Assembly (NCBI GenBank): GCA_933228675.1
Contig: OW121743.1
Span: 51,502,656 to 51,566,655, forward strand
Direction: 5' to 3'
From: Stomorhina lunata
Taxonomy: Eukaryota > Arthropoda > Insecta > Diptera > Rhiniidae
DNA length: 64,000 nucleotides
Of this stretch, positions 23,590 to 36,451 are shown one piece after another. The stretch's first letter is position 1. Each line of letters starts with the position of its first letter. Position numbers and translations under genes: made by a program. The notes under the pieces were generated by a model. It was given only the letters and a program-made list of their open reading frames with translations. It was not told where the DNA came from and searched no databases.

Positions 23590-26500
23590 TCTGCAATCTC
23601 ACAAATTTCCTATAAATTGTCAAATTTTAGAATTTTTTTTTTAATTTTCTATTTTTATTTAATTTTTTTAAAAATTTACTATTTTTATAGGAAATTTAAA
23701 AAAAAAACTATTTTTTAAAGGAAATTTTTCAAAATTTCTTATAAAAATGGAAATTTTTTAATAATTTCCTTTAATTGTAAAAAATTAAAAAAAAAATATA
23801 TTTTTTTTAAATTTCTTTTAATTAAATGACATTTTTTAAAAAATTCCTTTTTGTAAAGGAAATTTTTCAAAAATTTCCTATTTGAAAAAAATTTTTAAAA
23901 GGAAATTTTTCAAAAATTTCCTATTTTTTTAAAGGAAATTTTTCAAAAATTTCCTATTTTTTAAAGGAAATTTTTCAAAAATTTCCTATTTTTTAAAGGA
24001 AATTTTTCAAAAATTTCCTATTTTTTAAAGGAAATTTTTCAAAAATTTCCCATTTATTTAAAGGAAATTTTCAAAAAATTTCCTATTTTTTAAAGGAAAA
24101 TTTTCAAAAATTTCCTATTTTTAAAAAATTTCCAATTTTTAAATGAAATTTTTCAAAAATTTCTATTTTTTTCCTTTAAAAAATAGAAAATTTTTCAAAA
24201 TTTTCCTATTTTTGAAAAGAAATTTTTTAAAAATTTCCTGCTTTTTAAAGGAAATTTTTCAAAAATTTCTATTTTTTAAAGGAAATTTTTGAAAAATTTC
24301 TTATTTTTTAAAGGAAAATTTTCAAAAATTTCCTTTTTTTAAAGGAAATTTTTCGAAAATTCCTATTTTTGTTCCTTTACAAAATAGGAAATTTTTCAAA
24401 AATTTCATTTTTAAAAAAATTTTAGAAAAATTTTTGAAAAATATTTTTTAATATTAAATTTTTCAAAAATTTCCTATTTTTTAATAGGAAATTTTTCAAA
24501 AATTTCCCATTTTTTAATAGGAAATTTTTCAAAAATTTCCTATTTTTTAATAGGAAATTTTTCAAAAATTTCCTATTTTTTAATAGGAAATTTTTCAAAA
24601 ATTTCCTATTTTTTTATAGGAAATTTTTCAAAAATTTCCTATTTTTGAAAGAAAAATTTTCAAAAATTTCCTATTTTTTAAAGGAAATTTTTCAAAAATT
24701 TCCTATTTTTTAATAGGAAATTTTTCAAAAATTTCCTATTTTTTAATAGGAAATTTTTCAAAAATTTCCTATTTTTTATAGGAAATTTTTCAAAAATTTC
24801 CTATTTTTTAATAGGAATTTTCTCAAAAATTTCCTATTTTTTAATAGGAAATTTTTCAAAAATTTCCTATTTTTTAATAGGAAATTTTTCAAAAATTTCC
24901 TATTTTTTAATAGGAAATTTTTCAAAAATTTCCTATTTTTTAATAGGAAATTTTTCAAAAATTTCCTATTTTTTAATAGGAAATTTTTCAAAAATTTCCT
25001 ATTTTTTAATAGGAAATTTTTCAAAAATTTCCTATTTTTTAATAGGAAATTTTTCAAAAATTTCCTATTTTTTAATAGGAAATTTTTCAAAAATTTCCTA
25101 ATTTTTAATAGGAAATTTTTCAAAAATTTCCTAATTTTTAATAGGAAATTTTTCAAAAATTTCCTATTTTTTAATAGGAAATTTTTCAAAAATTTCCTAT
25201 TTTTTAATAGGAAATTTTTCAAAAATTTCCTATTTTTTAATAGGAAATTTTTCAAAAATTTCCTATTTTTTAATAGGAAATTTTTCAAAAATTTCCTATT
25301 TTTTAATAGGAAATTTTTCAAAAATTTCCTATTTTTTAATAGGAAATTTTTCAAAAATTTCCTATTTTTTAATAGTAAATTTTTCAAAAATTTCCTATTT
25401 TTTAATAGGAAATTTTTCAAAAATTTCCTATTTTTTAATAGGAAATTTTTCAAAAATTTCCTATTTTTTAATAGGAAATTTTTTAAAAATGTTCTATTTT
25501 TTAATAGGAAATTTTTCAAAAATTTCCTATTTTTTAATAGGAAATTTTTCAAAAATTTCCTATTTTTTTTAGGAATTTTTTCCAAAATTACCTACTTTTA
25601 TAAGAAATTTTTCAAAATTTTTTTACAATTGAATTAAATTATTTAAAAATTTCCTATTTTTATAGGAAATTTTTTCAAAATTTCTTATTTTAATGGGAAA
25701 ATTTTTAAAAATTTCGTTTTTTATGGCAAATGATCTATTTTTATAGCAAATTTTTCCTATTTTATAAGAAATTTGGAAAAATGTAATATCAAAAGTTTCC
25801 TATAAAATTAGGAAATTTTTGAAAAATTTCCTATTAAAATAGAAAATTTTTGAAAAAAATTGCTCCAAAAATATGAAATTTTTGAAAAAATTCCTGTAAA
25901 AAAATTTTTTAAAATTTCCTGTTTTTAGAGGAAAATTTTCAAAAATTTCCTATTTTTATGGCAAATTTTTCAAAAATGTCTATTTTTGAAAAATTTCGTA
26001 TAAAAATAGGAAATTTTTGAAAAAATTCCTGTATTTTATAAGAAATTTTGAAAAATGTAATATCAAAAAGTTTCCTATAAAAATAGAAAATTTTTGAAAA
26101 ATTTCCTATTAAAATAGAAAATTTTTGAAAAAAATTGCTGTAAAAATATGAAATTTTTGAAAAAATTCCTGTAAAAAAATTTTTAAAAATTTCCTGTTTT
26201 TAGAGGAAAATTTTCAAAAATTTCCTATTTTTATGGCAAATTTTTCAAAAATTTCTATTTTTGAAAAATTTCGTATAAAAATAGGAAATTTTTGAAAAAA
26301 TTCCTGTAAAAATAAGAAATTTAAAAAAAAAATGTTATAAGAATAGGAAATTTTTGAAATTTTTTGTAAAGTTTCTATAAAAATAGGAAATTTTTGAAAA
26401 ATTTCCTATAAAAATATGCAATTTTTGAAAAATGTGCTATAAAAATTGGAATTTTTTCAAAAATTTGTTATGTTAATACGAAATTTAAAGAAATTTTCAA

Positions 26501-26690
26501 ATTTTTATATGAAATTTCCAAAAAAAAAATTTATTTTAAAAGGAAATTCTTCAAAAATTTCATGTTTTTAAGGGAAATTCTCCAAAAATTTCATATGTTT
26601 TTAGACAATTTTTAAAAAATTAATTATTTTTAAAAATTTTGTACTTCTTTTTGGAAATTTTTCAAAACTTTTATATAAATAAAAAAAAAT
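23590..26690. repeat. 33-bp satellite (array 1) with degenerate shoulders
   Basis: The core, about 24470-25575, is ~33 near-identical units of AGGAAATTTTTCAAAAATTT plus CCTATTTTTTAAT. Each unit contains two near-palindromes, GGAAATTTTT/C/AAAAATTTCC and CCTATT..AATAGG, so both strands look alike and transcripts can fold. The shoulders 23590-24470 and 25575-26690 are the same unit increasingly diverged; a 275-bp block at about 25780 is repeated at about 26055. Because 33 is a multiple of three, an open frame of 269 codons (24776-25585, minus) arises with an 11-residue Leu/Lys/Asn/Phe repeat; it has no start context and is not a gene. Confidence 0.95.
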
Positions 26691-27001
26691 CGGATTTCTG
26701 ATTTCCTATAAATATTCGAGTTTCAGAAGTTCTACTATAAAATATTCGAATTTCGGAAATTCTACTTTAAATATTCGAATTTCAGAAATTCTTCTATAAA
26801 AATTCAAATTTCAGAAATTCTCCAATTAATATTCAAATTTCAGAAATTCTCGTACAAATATTCAGGTATCAGAATATCTTTCATAAATATTCGAATTTCG
26901 GAAATTCTACTTTAAATATGCGAATTTTAGAAATTCGTCTATAAATATTTAAATTTCAGAAATTCTCCTGTAAATATTCGAATTTCAGAAAATTTCCTTA
27001 A
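26691..27001. repeat. TAAATATTCGAATTTCAGAA repeat, about ten units
   Basis: Imperfect units of about 30 bp (AAATATTCGAATTTCGGAAA, TTCTACT). Related to the degenerate array at 21.5-22.2 kb. 27002-27443 beyond it is plain intron next to exon h, with an ATCACTTCAAACATTTTGTT triplet repeat at 27355-27425. Confidence 0.75.
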
Positions 27002-27443
27002 ATATTAAATACTTAACGGTTTTATTTCACGATTTTAAAACTGTAAATATTATAAATAACTAAAGACTTATTTCGTGAAAATAAATGAATAAATGTTGGT
27101 TTTAATGACAATAAAATGAAAATTTAGCAACAATTTTGCATATTAAACCTAATCAAAAATTTTATTTTTTTTTTTAAATCACAAAAAGTCGAAGAAGGCA
27201 AAATCTTATCATCGTTACTCGACGATCGCAAAAATATGGAAGTTCTTAACAATATAAGCCTAATATTATGAAAATCTATCATTATGATTCGGAGACCACA
27301 AAAAAAAATAGTGGTGGTCTATTGTAAAGCAAAACTTTTTCTTTTTGTAGTGAAATCACTTCAGTAGTGAAATCACTTCAAACATTTTGTTTAGTAGTGA
27401 AATCACTTCAAACATTTTGTTTAGTGTTTGAAAATATACTCAC

Positions 27444-28991
27444 CTGTATGATATATCGCCTGGAACCCCTTACCCCTCGGATGCTGGCCCGTACGAAACT
27501 GCACTCTCAACTGTTCCTTCAAGCTCACAAACATGCCATCATTCAGATGATCCATCAAACGAAAAGGCCTAAACAGACCATTTCCAATATCAACCTCCAG
27601 CAGAGAATCCGCTTGAAAATCATATTCAATAAACTCCAGCCACACTCTTTTCCCCACCGGAGCTTGTATAACAAAGGCACAATTTAAATTGTTCAGCAAA
27701 AAATGTGGATAATTGGGTGAGAATATAGAGCCTTCGCGGGAGGTAAGAGTACGCAAAGGACATCCAGAAACATCGATGGCCTTCCAGACGGCGGCAAAAC
27801 CCAAACCCGTAATGGAATAATCACTGTGAAAGTTAAGCATGACCTCATTGGAGCGTGAGACAAAATCAAATTTGGACATATTCGATTCGTGGGAACCGCA
27901 CCAGCGAACATAGGGCAGAAATGATTGGGCATTATCGGAGGCGGGCAAGGAGTCATCGGTTAGTTTGGTGCTGCGGCGATAGCGTGTACTAGTTGCTTTG
28001 TTCCTTAGGGACTTTTTTCGTCGACATCTTTTGGGATTTTCATTAATACAGGATGTGCTGCTGAGTTGTTGATTTTCTGTTGTCTCACTATTATCCTTGA
28101 TACGCTGGAGTTTCCTGGGGACTGGTCGTTGATTGAATTTGTTTTGTTGTTTTTGTTGTTGACGGCTATTTGCTTCCTGCCTGGTTGTTTTTTGTTTATG
28201 ATGTTTATGTTGATTTTGTAGGGAAGGTAGCCTTCGGTCTGCTGGTTCATCCTGATACATAAATTGGGAGGAAGTTGTTTTCAAATGGTGCTGTCTTTTC
28301 AGCTTTTGTTTATTTACATGCTTTTGCAAATGTTCCTGTAGTTTAACAGTGTCTTGTCTTTTTCTTCTTCTTTTACGATTTTGACTTTTCAATTTTCTGG
28401 TATGACTTTGTGACTGTCTTTCCTTAACTTTACGTCTTTGTCTGGCCTTAAATGAGACCGAAAGACTGCGACGCATTCGGTTATGTCCTCCCTTTTGTTG
28501 TTGTTGTTGTTGCTGTTGATGAAAATGCTTTAGCTGCAGTCTGGACTTAACACTATTATTAGATCCCTTGAGAATAGTTGTTGTTTCGTTATCATTAGTC
28601 GCATCATTGTCTCCATCATTCGCATCATTACTAGCACTTTCATTATTATCACCCTCAACATCGTCATTATCATCATCATCATTATCCTCATTGTTGTCAT
28701 TATCAATGCCACCGCCATCGACCACATTAGCATCATTGTCATTGTCATTTTCATAAGCTGTGAATTGTTCATCTGACATTAACATGGCCATTGGTACTGT
28801 ATTCGTATTTGTTCCTGGTTCTAGGATTATTTTCGATACAATATCATAATCCTGTATACTTATAAAGTCATAAAGACATTCATCTTGTGGCTCCAAATCG
28901 ATTTTCTGAAATTGTACAATGATCCTTGTACGTTCGGCTGCTTTTATATGTATCCAATAGTCAATGTTTAAGGGATAGGTATTTGGATAAG
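27444..28991 (-). CDS. Exon h: CUB with a ~300-residue insertion, then a complete CUB
   Basis: This is the largest exon, 515 complete codons, from ATCTTCTGTAG to G|GTGAGT. It completes AYPNTYPLNIDYWI (CUB signature), then IIVQFQKIDLEPQDECLYD, and the first CUB resumes only at YVRWCG (1327-1332) and ends LGFAAVW. The ~300 residues between (about 27925-28836) are low-complexity: an Asp/Asn-rich acidic part, a His-Gln run, then a Lys/Arg/Gln-rich basic part with clusters such as RKRRRKR. A second, uninterrupted CUB follows: GCPLRTL, IFSPNYPHFLLNNLNC, VWLEFIEYDF, KGFQAIYHTG. The methionine-less opening is expected for an internal exon. Acidic and basic blocks could pair or be cleaved; the sequence alone does not say which. 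Confidence 0.9.
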
Positions 28992-29549
28992 CTACAGAAG
29001 ATAATGGAAGAGTATGACAATTTTTATTATTATTATTTAAAAGAAAAAGGAAAATAATATCAATACAAGCAAATGTGTGTGTGTATTTGTATGTGTGTTT
29101 GGAAAGTACATAGGAAAAGGAAGTAAGAATTTTGAAACAAGAACTTTTATATTTTTTTTAGTATTTGTGGCAGATGTTAGTTTGGGTCCTGAATATTATT
29201 AGGAATTTTTTGATTTTTAAATAATGATGTTTTTTGTAAAAATTTTGGATTTTTAAGTAGAAAAATTTTAAAGTTAAGAACTTTTTGTATGAACCATAAA
29301 CGAAAGGGAATTTCAAAATCCCTCTTAAATATGACATATTCCTAGAGGAGATATTCTAACATCCCTAGATCAAAATGAATTAAAGATTTTCGCATATTTA
29401 GATGTGTAGTAATCACAGTCAGAGGAGGTTTCTGAGTACTCTAACAGACATTTTGTAGGGGGCCATACTTGCGAAATAAAGGACGATAAAAATAAAACTA
29501 GAATTAGTACTGTTTACCATAAGGTAAAATTTCTATAGATTTTTTTTTT
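28992..29549 (-). other. Intron g-h, unique part
   Basis: AT-rich intron next to exon h, with a short TG-rich run at 29072-29100. Nothing else is recognised. Confidence 0.6.
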
Positions 29550-30840
29550 TAAATTTCTTATTTTTATGGTATTGATACTTTTCTATAGAAAAATTTTTAT
29601 TCTCAAATTTTTCCATAAAAAATTTTTAATGCCAAATTTTCTCTATAGAAAAAGAAAGAAAATTTTTAAATTTTTTCTACAGAAAAATTTTGGATATCAA
29701 GTTTTTTCTATAGACAAAATTTTGATATCAAAGTTTTTCTACACAAATATTTTTGATATAAAATTTTTTCTAAAAAAAAAATGTTGATCATTTCAATAGA
29801 AAAATTTTTGATATCAAATTTTTCTATAAAAAAAAAATTTAATGCCAAATTTTCACTATAGAAAAATTTCTGATTTCAAATTTTTTCTATAGAGAAAATT
29901 TTGATATCAAATTTTTTCAAATTTTGATCTTTTTCAAATTTTGATATCAAATTTTTCTATAAAAAAATTTTTAGTGCCAAATTTTTTCTATAGAAAAATT
30001 TCTGAACTCAAATTATTGCTTTAGCTAAATTTTTAATATCAAATTTGTTCTATAGAATAATTTTGGATATCAAATTTTTTCAACAGAAAAGATAGCAATT
30101 TTTATTACAGAAATTTTTCTATAGGTATCAAATATTTTCTATAGAAAAATATTTGATATCAATTTTTTTCTATAGAAAAATTTTAGATATTAAATTTTTT
30201 ATATCGAAACATTTTTTAATACAAAATTTTTTCAATAGAAAAATTTTTGATTTCAAATTTTTTTCTATAGAAAAATTTTTATTATCAAATAATTTTCATT
30301 ACAAAAATGTTTAACATAAATTTTTTTTCATCAAATTTTTTCTTTAGGAACATTTTTGATATCTAATTTTTTCTATAGCAAAATTTTTGATATCAAATTT
30401 TTTCTATAGAAAAATTTTTGATATAAAATTTTCTAATTTTTAATTTTTGATATCAAATTTTTTCTTTTAAAAATTTTTGATACCAAATTTTTTCTATAGA
30501 AAAGTTTTTGATATCAAATGTTTTCTATAGAAAAATTTTTGATATTAAATGTTTTCTATTTGATATCAAATTTTTTCTATAGAAAAATTTTTGATAATAA
30601 ATTTTTTCTATAGAAAAATATTTGATATTAAGTTTTTTCTATAGGAACATTTTTAATATCAAATTTTGATCATTTTCAAATTTTTGATATCAAATTTTTC
30701 TATAGGAACATTTTTCATATCAAATATTTTTTTTTAGGAAAATTTGTGAGATAAAATATTTTCTATAAAAAAATTTTAAATTTTTGATACTTAAACTTTT
30801 TTTCTATAAAAAATTTTTGAAATTTCAAGATTATCTATTT
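29550..30840. repeat. Degenerate 31-32-bp array of the CTATAG/GATATC type (array 2a)
   Basis: Units read TTTTTTCTATAGAAAAATTT followed by TTGATATCAAAT, heavily mutated and with indels. It has the same unit and orientation as the right arm of the 33-36 kb array, and directly abuts array 2b. Confidence 0.85.
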
Positions 30841-31960
30841 TTTTTAGGATTTTTTTCAAAAATTTCCTATTTTAATAGGAAATTTTTTAAAAATATACTT
30901 TTTTTATAGGAAATTTTTCAAAAATATACTATTTTTATAGGAAATTTTTCAAAAATTTCTTATTTTTATAGGAAATTTTTCAAAAATTTCCTATTTTTAT
31001 AGGAAATTTTTCAAAAATTTCCTATTTTTATAGGAAATTTTTCAAAAATTTCCTATTTTTATAGGAAATTTTTCAAAAATTTCCTATTTTTATAGGAAAT
31101 TTTTCAAAAATTTCCTATTTTTATAGGAAATTTTTCAAAAATTTCCTATTTTTATAGGAAATTTTTCAAAAATTTCCTATTTTTATAGGAAATTTTTCAA
31201 AAATTTCCTATTTTTATAGGAAATTTTTCAAAAATTTCCTATTTTTATAGGAAATTTTTCAAAAGTTTCCTATTTTTATAGGAAATTTTTCAAAAATTTC
31301 CTATTTTTATAGGAAATTTTTCAAAAATTTCCTATTTTTATAGGAAATTTTTCAAAAATTTCCTATTTTTATAGGAAATTTTTCAAAAATTTCCTATTTT
31401 TATAGGAAATTTTTCAAAAATTTCCTATTTTTATAGGAAATTTTTCAAAAATTTCCTTTTTTTATAGGAAGTTTTTCAAAAATTTCCTTTTTTTATAGAA
31501 AGTTTTTCAAAAATTTCCTTTTGTTATAGGAAATTTTTCAAAAATTTCCTATTTTTATAGGAAATTTTTCAAAAATTTCCTATTTTTATAGGAAATTTTT
31601 CAAAAATTTCTTTTTTTATGGGAAATTTTTCAAAAATTTCTATTTTTTATGGGAAATTTTTCAAAAATTTCTATTTTTTATAGGAAGTTTTTCAAAAATA
31701 TCCTTTTTTTATGGGAAATTTTTCAAAAATTTTTTATGGGAAATTTTTCAAAACTTTCCTTTTTTATGGGAAATTTTTTAAAAATTTCTTTTTTTTATGG
31801 GAAATTTTTCAAAAATTTCCTTCTTTTATGGGAAATTTTTCAAAAATTTTCTTTTTTCAAAATTTCGTTTTTTCAAAATTTCCTTTTTTTATAGGAAATT
31901 TTTCAAAAATTTCCTATTTTTATAGGAAATATGTCAAAAATTTCAATAATTTCTTGCCGT
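30841..31960. repeat. 31-bp satellite (array 2b)
   Basis: About 35 units of AGGAAATTTTTCAAAAATTT plus CCTATTTTTAT. It is the array 1 unit shortened by two bases, and most homogeneous between about 30960 and 31430. The right end decays into CTTTTTTTATGGGAAATTTT variants. Confidence 0.95.
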
Positions 31961-32509
31961 ATCCAGTTTTTTGCTTTAATATTTCATTAGTTTTCATGCA
32001 ATTATATCAAAAAGATCAAATATTTGCAATCAAAATGTCAATAGTTATTGAAATGATACACACACACAAACAAGTGACTAGTACGAAAAGAACAAATCAT
32101 TATAGAAAAACATATAATCAAGAGCTTGTATATATTTCAGATTAAATTGACGAAAATGCTGAATCAACAATAATATTGAGTATACAGAAATATAAAATCT
32201 CAAAGTACCCGGTAGTTCCAAACTAAGGGATCCATTTTAAATCTAGTTTTGAATTACGCGAATACTTGTTTTTTGGTATGTGTATGATCAGATTCTGGTT
32301 ATGGTTTAATACTAGATGCTTTAGTTTGAATAAAAAGTATTGCGAAAGGTCTTTTAATTTAAAACTGTTGGGATATTTCCCCAATTTTATTTCTCTGTTA
32401 GTACATAGCTTTCTTTGCTCCTTGTGCGATGTTCTACTTGAATGATATTTACTTTCTTATATCAAATAATATTCAACTGCATTGAAAAGGAACATGATGA
32501 TAAACTTAC
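31961..32509 (-). other. Intron g-h, unique part next to exon g
   Basis: No repeats or supported frames; the donor GTAAGT of exon g lies at its right edge. Confidence 0.6.
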
Positions 32510-32741
32510 CTGGCGATACCAGACGCCCTTCGGTCCCCGTTACAGTAAAATTACTAAAAGCAAAATTACCAAAAGATTCCTTCGGTTTCTTACACACATA
32601 ACCACCGACTTTATTGCACTTTTGTGATTGCCAATAGAGACCAGATGGTAACATGGGTGTGGGTGACATTTTCCACTGCAAACCCAAACAAGTGGCATCC
32701 GAAGGCATTACATCAAACTGGCCCTGACCAGGTAGCCAACC
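32510..32741 (-). CDS. Exon g: end of CTLD2 and start of the next CUB
   Basis: The exon has 77 codons between CTTTTAG and GTAAGT. GWLPGQ opens it, where a sugar-binding CTLD would show EPN or QPD followed by the third conserved cysteine; here the stretch reads GQFDVMPSDATCLGLQW, so the canonical motif is absent. SGLYWQSQKC..GGYVCKK closes the CTLD with both terminal cysteines. The exon then runs into NFTVTGTEGRLVSPG, the first strand and the G.L.SPG start of a CUB, so the domain border lies inside the exon. CTLD2 is therefore probably a protein- or lipid-binding CTLD, not a lectin (inference). Confidence 0.9.
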
Positions 32742-33230
32742 CTAAAAGGGGGAAAGCAGTAGCTAGTTAGTTAGTTATAAATATAGAGTAAAAACCAAAT
32801 GCATTAATTTACAGTTATTTGTATGATGATGATGATGATGATGATGATGATTATAATGTGAAAGCAAATCAAATGAAGAGCAATGAAATGTATGAATACG
32901 TTAGTTTTTGAAATTAGAAATTATATTAAAGGATACGGATGTGAAGTGAGTAAATATTCGATGTAACTGAGTTGGACAATGGATGTGATTATGAATACGT
33001 TTAGTTATGAATGGATGAATATTTGTTGAGGTTTGTGGTAATGAATGTGTGATTATGAGTAAATGAGAGGCTAATGCTTAAATATGGATATGATTTCCAT
33101 AACTGTCATACTTGCTATAATAAATGCTATAAAATTTAATGATGTTTCGAGACTGAATTATGAATATGTATTGTAATCAAATCAAAAAATTAGATGTTAT
33201 ATTATTTATGATAATATTCTTTAAATAGGA
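32742..33230 (-). other. Intron f-g, unique part with (GAT)n
   Basis: It holds a (GAT)9-type microsatellite at 32824-32851 and a cryptically simple ATGAATG/TATGAATACG-rich stretch to about 33080. Confidence 0.7.
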
Positions 33231-36200
33231 AAATTTTGCAAATTTTCGACAAATTTTTTTCTTTGAAAAAATTTTTGATATGAAAAATTTTTCTATAGAA
33301 AAAAATTTCATATCAAAAATTTTTCTATAGAAATTGATAACAAAAATTTTTCTATAGAAAAAAATTTGATATCTAAAATTGTTCTATTTTTCTATTGAAA
33401 AAAAAAATCGATATCAAATTTTTTCTATAGAAAAAAATTCGATATAAAATTTTTCTATAGAAAAAAATTTGATATCAAAAATTTTTCTATAGAAAAAAAT
33501 TTGATATCAAAAATTTTTCTATAGAAAAAAATTTGATATCAAAAATTTTTCTATAGAAAAAAATTTGATATCAAAAATTTTTCTATAGAAAAAAATTTGA
33601 TATCAAAAATTTTTCTATAGAAAAAAATTTGATATCAAAAATTTTTCTATAGAAAAAAATTTGATATCAAAAATTTTTCTATAGAAAAAAATTTGATATC
33701 AAAAATTTTTTTATAGAAAAAAATTTGATATCAAAAATTTTTCCATAGAAAAAAATTTGATATCAAAAATTTTTCTATAGAAAAAATTTGATATCAAAAA
33801 TTTTTCTATAGAAAAAAATTTGATATCAAAAATTTTTCTATAGAAAAAAATTTGATATCAAAAATTTTTCTATAGAAAAAAATTTGATATCAAAAATTTT
33901 TCTATAGAAAAAAATTTGATATCAAAAATTTTTCTATAGAAAAAAATTTGATATCAAAAATTTTTCTATAGAAAAAAATTTGATATCAAAAATTTTTCTA
34001 TAGAAAAAAATTTGATATCAAAAATTTTTCTATAGAAAAAAATTTGATATCAAAAATTTTTCTATAGAAAAAAATTTGATATCAAAAATTTTTCTATAGA
34101 AAAAAATTTGATATCAAAAATTTTTCTATAGAAAAAAATTTGATATCAAAAATTTTTCTATAGAAAAAAAATTGATATCAAAAATTTTTCTATAGAAAAA
34201 AATTTGATATCAAAAATTTTTCTATAGAAAAAAATTTGATATCAAAAATTTTTCTATAGAAAAAAATTTGATATCAAAAATTTTTCTATAGAAAAAAATT
34301 TGATATCAAAAATTTTTCTATAGAAAAAAATTTGATATCAAAAATTTTTCTATAAAAAAAAATTTGATATCAAAAATTTTTCTATAGAAAAAAATTTGAT
34401 ATCAAAAATTTTTCTATAGAAAAAAATTTGATATCAAAAATTTTTCTATAGAAAAAAATTTGATATCAAAAATTTTTCTATAGAAAAAAATTTGACATCA
34501 AAAATTTTTCTATAGAAAAAAATTTGATATCAAAAATTTTTCTATAGAAATAAATTTGATATCAAAAATTTTTCTATAGAAAGAAATTTGATATCAAAAA
34601 TTTTTCTATAGAAAAAAATTTGATATCAAAAATTTTTCTATAGAAAAAAATTTGATATCAAAAATTTTTCTATAGAAAAAAATTTGATATCAAAAAAAAT
34701 TTGATATCAAAAATTTTTCTATAGAAAAAAATTTGATATCAAAAATTTTTCTATAGAAAAAAATTTGATATCAAAAATTTTTCTATAGAAAAAAATTTGA
34801 TATCAAAAATTTTTCTATAGAAAAAAATTTGATATCAAAAATTTTTCTATAGAAAAAAATTTGATATCAAAAATTTTTCTATAGAAAAAAATTTGATATC
34901 AAAAATTTTTCTATAGAAAAAAATTTGATATCAAAAATTTTTCTATAGAAAAAAATTTGATATAAAAAATTTTTCTATAGAAAAAAATTTGATATCAAAA
35001 ATTTTTCTATAGAAAAAAATTTGATATCAAATATTTTTCTATATTTGATATTTTTCTATAGAAAATTGTTTATATCAAATTTTTTTCTATAGAAAAATTT
35101 TTTATATCAAATTTTTTTCTATAGAAAAATTTTTGATATCAAATTTTTTTCTATAGAAAAATTTTTGATATCAAATTTTTATCTATAGAAAAATTTTTGA
35201 TATCAAATTTTTTTCTATAGAAAAATTTTTGATATCAAATTTTTTTCTATAGAAAAATTTTTGATATCAAATTTTTTTCTATAGAAAAATTTTTGATATC
35301 AATTTTTTTTCTATAGAAAAATTTTTGATATCAAATTTTTTTCTATAGGAAACTATTTTATATCAAATTTTTTTTTTAGAAAAATTTTTGATATCAAATT
35401 TTTTTCTTTAGAAAATTTTTGACATAATTTTTTTCTTTAGAAAAATTTTCGATATCAAATTTTTTTCTTTAGAAAAATATTTGATATCAAATTTTTTCTT
35501 TAGAAAAATATTTGATATCAAATTTTTTTCTTTAGAAAAATATTTGATATCAAATTGTTTTCTTTAGAAAAATATTTGATATCAAATTTTTTTCTTTAGA
35601 AAAATATTTGATATCAAATTTTTTTCTTTAGAAAAATATTTGATATCAAATTTTTTTCTTTAGAAAAATATTTGATATCAAATTTTTTTCTTTAGAAAAA
35701 TATTTGATATCAAATTTTTTTCTTTAGAAAAATATTTGATATCAAATTTTTTTCTTTAGAAAAATATTTGATATCAAATTTTTTTCTTTAGAAAAATATT
35801 TGATATCAAATTTTTTTCTTTAGAAAAATATTTGATATCAAATTTGTTTCTTTAGAAAAATATTTGATATCAAATTTTTTTCTTTAGAAAAATATTTGAT
35901 ATCAAATTTTTTTCTTTAGAAAAATTTTTGATATCATATTTTTTTCTTTGGAAAAATTTTTGATATCAAATTTTTTTCTTTGGAAAAATTTTTGATATCA
36001 TAGTTTTTGTTATAGAAAAATTTGCTTAGAAAAATTAGTGATATCAAATTTTTTTCTATAGAAAAATTTTTGACGTCAAATTTTTTTCGGTAGAAAAATT
36101 TTCGATATCAAATTTTTTCTATTGAAAATTTTCTATATCAATTTTTGTCTTTAGAAGATTTTTAATGTCAAATATTTGGTATAGAAAATATAGAAAATTT

Positions 36201-36240
36201 TTGATGTTAAAGTTTTTCCATAGAAAATTTGAAAATTTTC
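33231..36240. repeat. 32-bp satellite with orientation switch (array 3)
   Basis: From about 33430 to 35035 the unit is GATATCAAAAATTTTTCTAT plus AGAAAAAAATTT, about 50 near-identical copies. At 35036-35100 there is a scrambled junction, after which units read as the exact reverse complement (CTATAGAAAAATTTTTGATA plus TCAAATTTTTTT) to about 35340. A variant with CTTTAG and AAAAATATTT then fills 35400-35930, and decayed units run to 36240. The array is thus a large inverted repeat as well as a tandem one. Confidence 0.96.
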
Positions 36241-36451
36241 CCATTTTAGAAATTTAGAAGTGCAAAAGTAAATAAGTATAAATTCAATTATTCGTTTTAA
36301 CTGAACAATTTTCTATATAATAGAGAAACTATAAAATAATGTGTAAAGATAAAACATCCATGAATTGTATGTTTGAAAGTCGAGATGAATAAAAGTTTTC
36401 TTATTCTTTTTTTAAATAAAACTGCATTTCCTTCTTGTTGAATTTACCCAC

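Noticed and set aside
28530..28772. Met-rich and Ser-rich frames over the acidic part of exon h
   Set aside because: They are shadows of the GAT/AAT-rich codons of exon h in other frames and strands.
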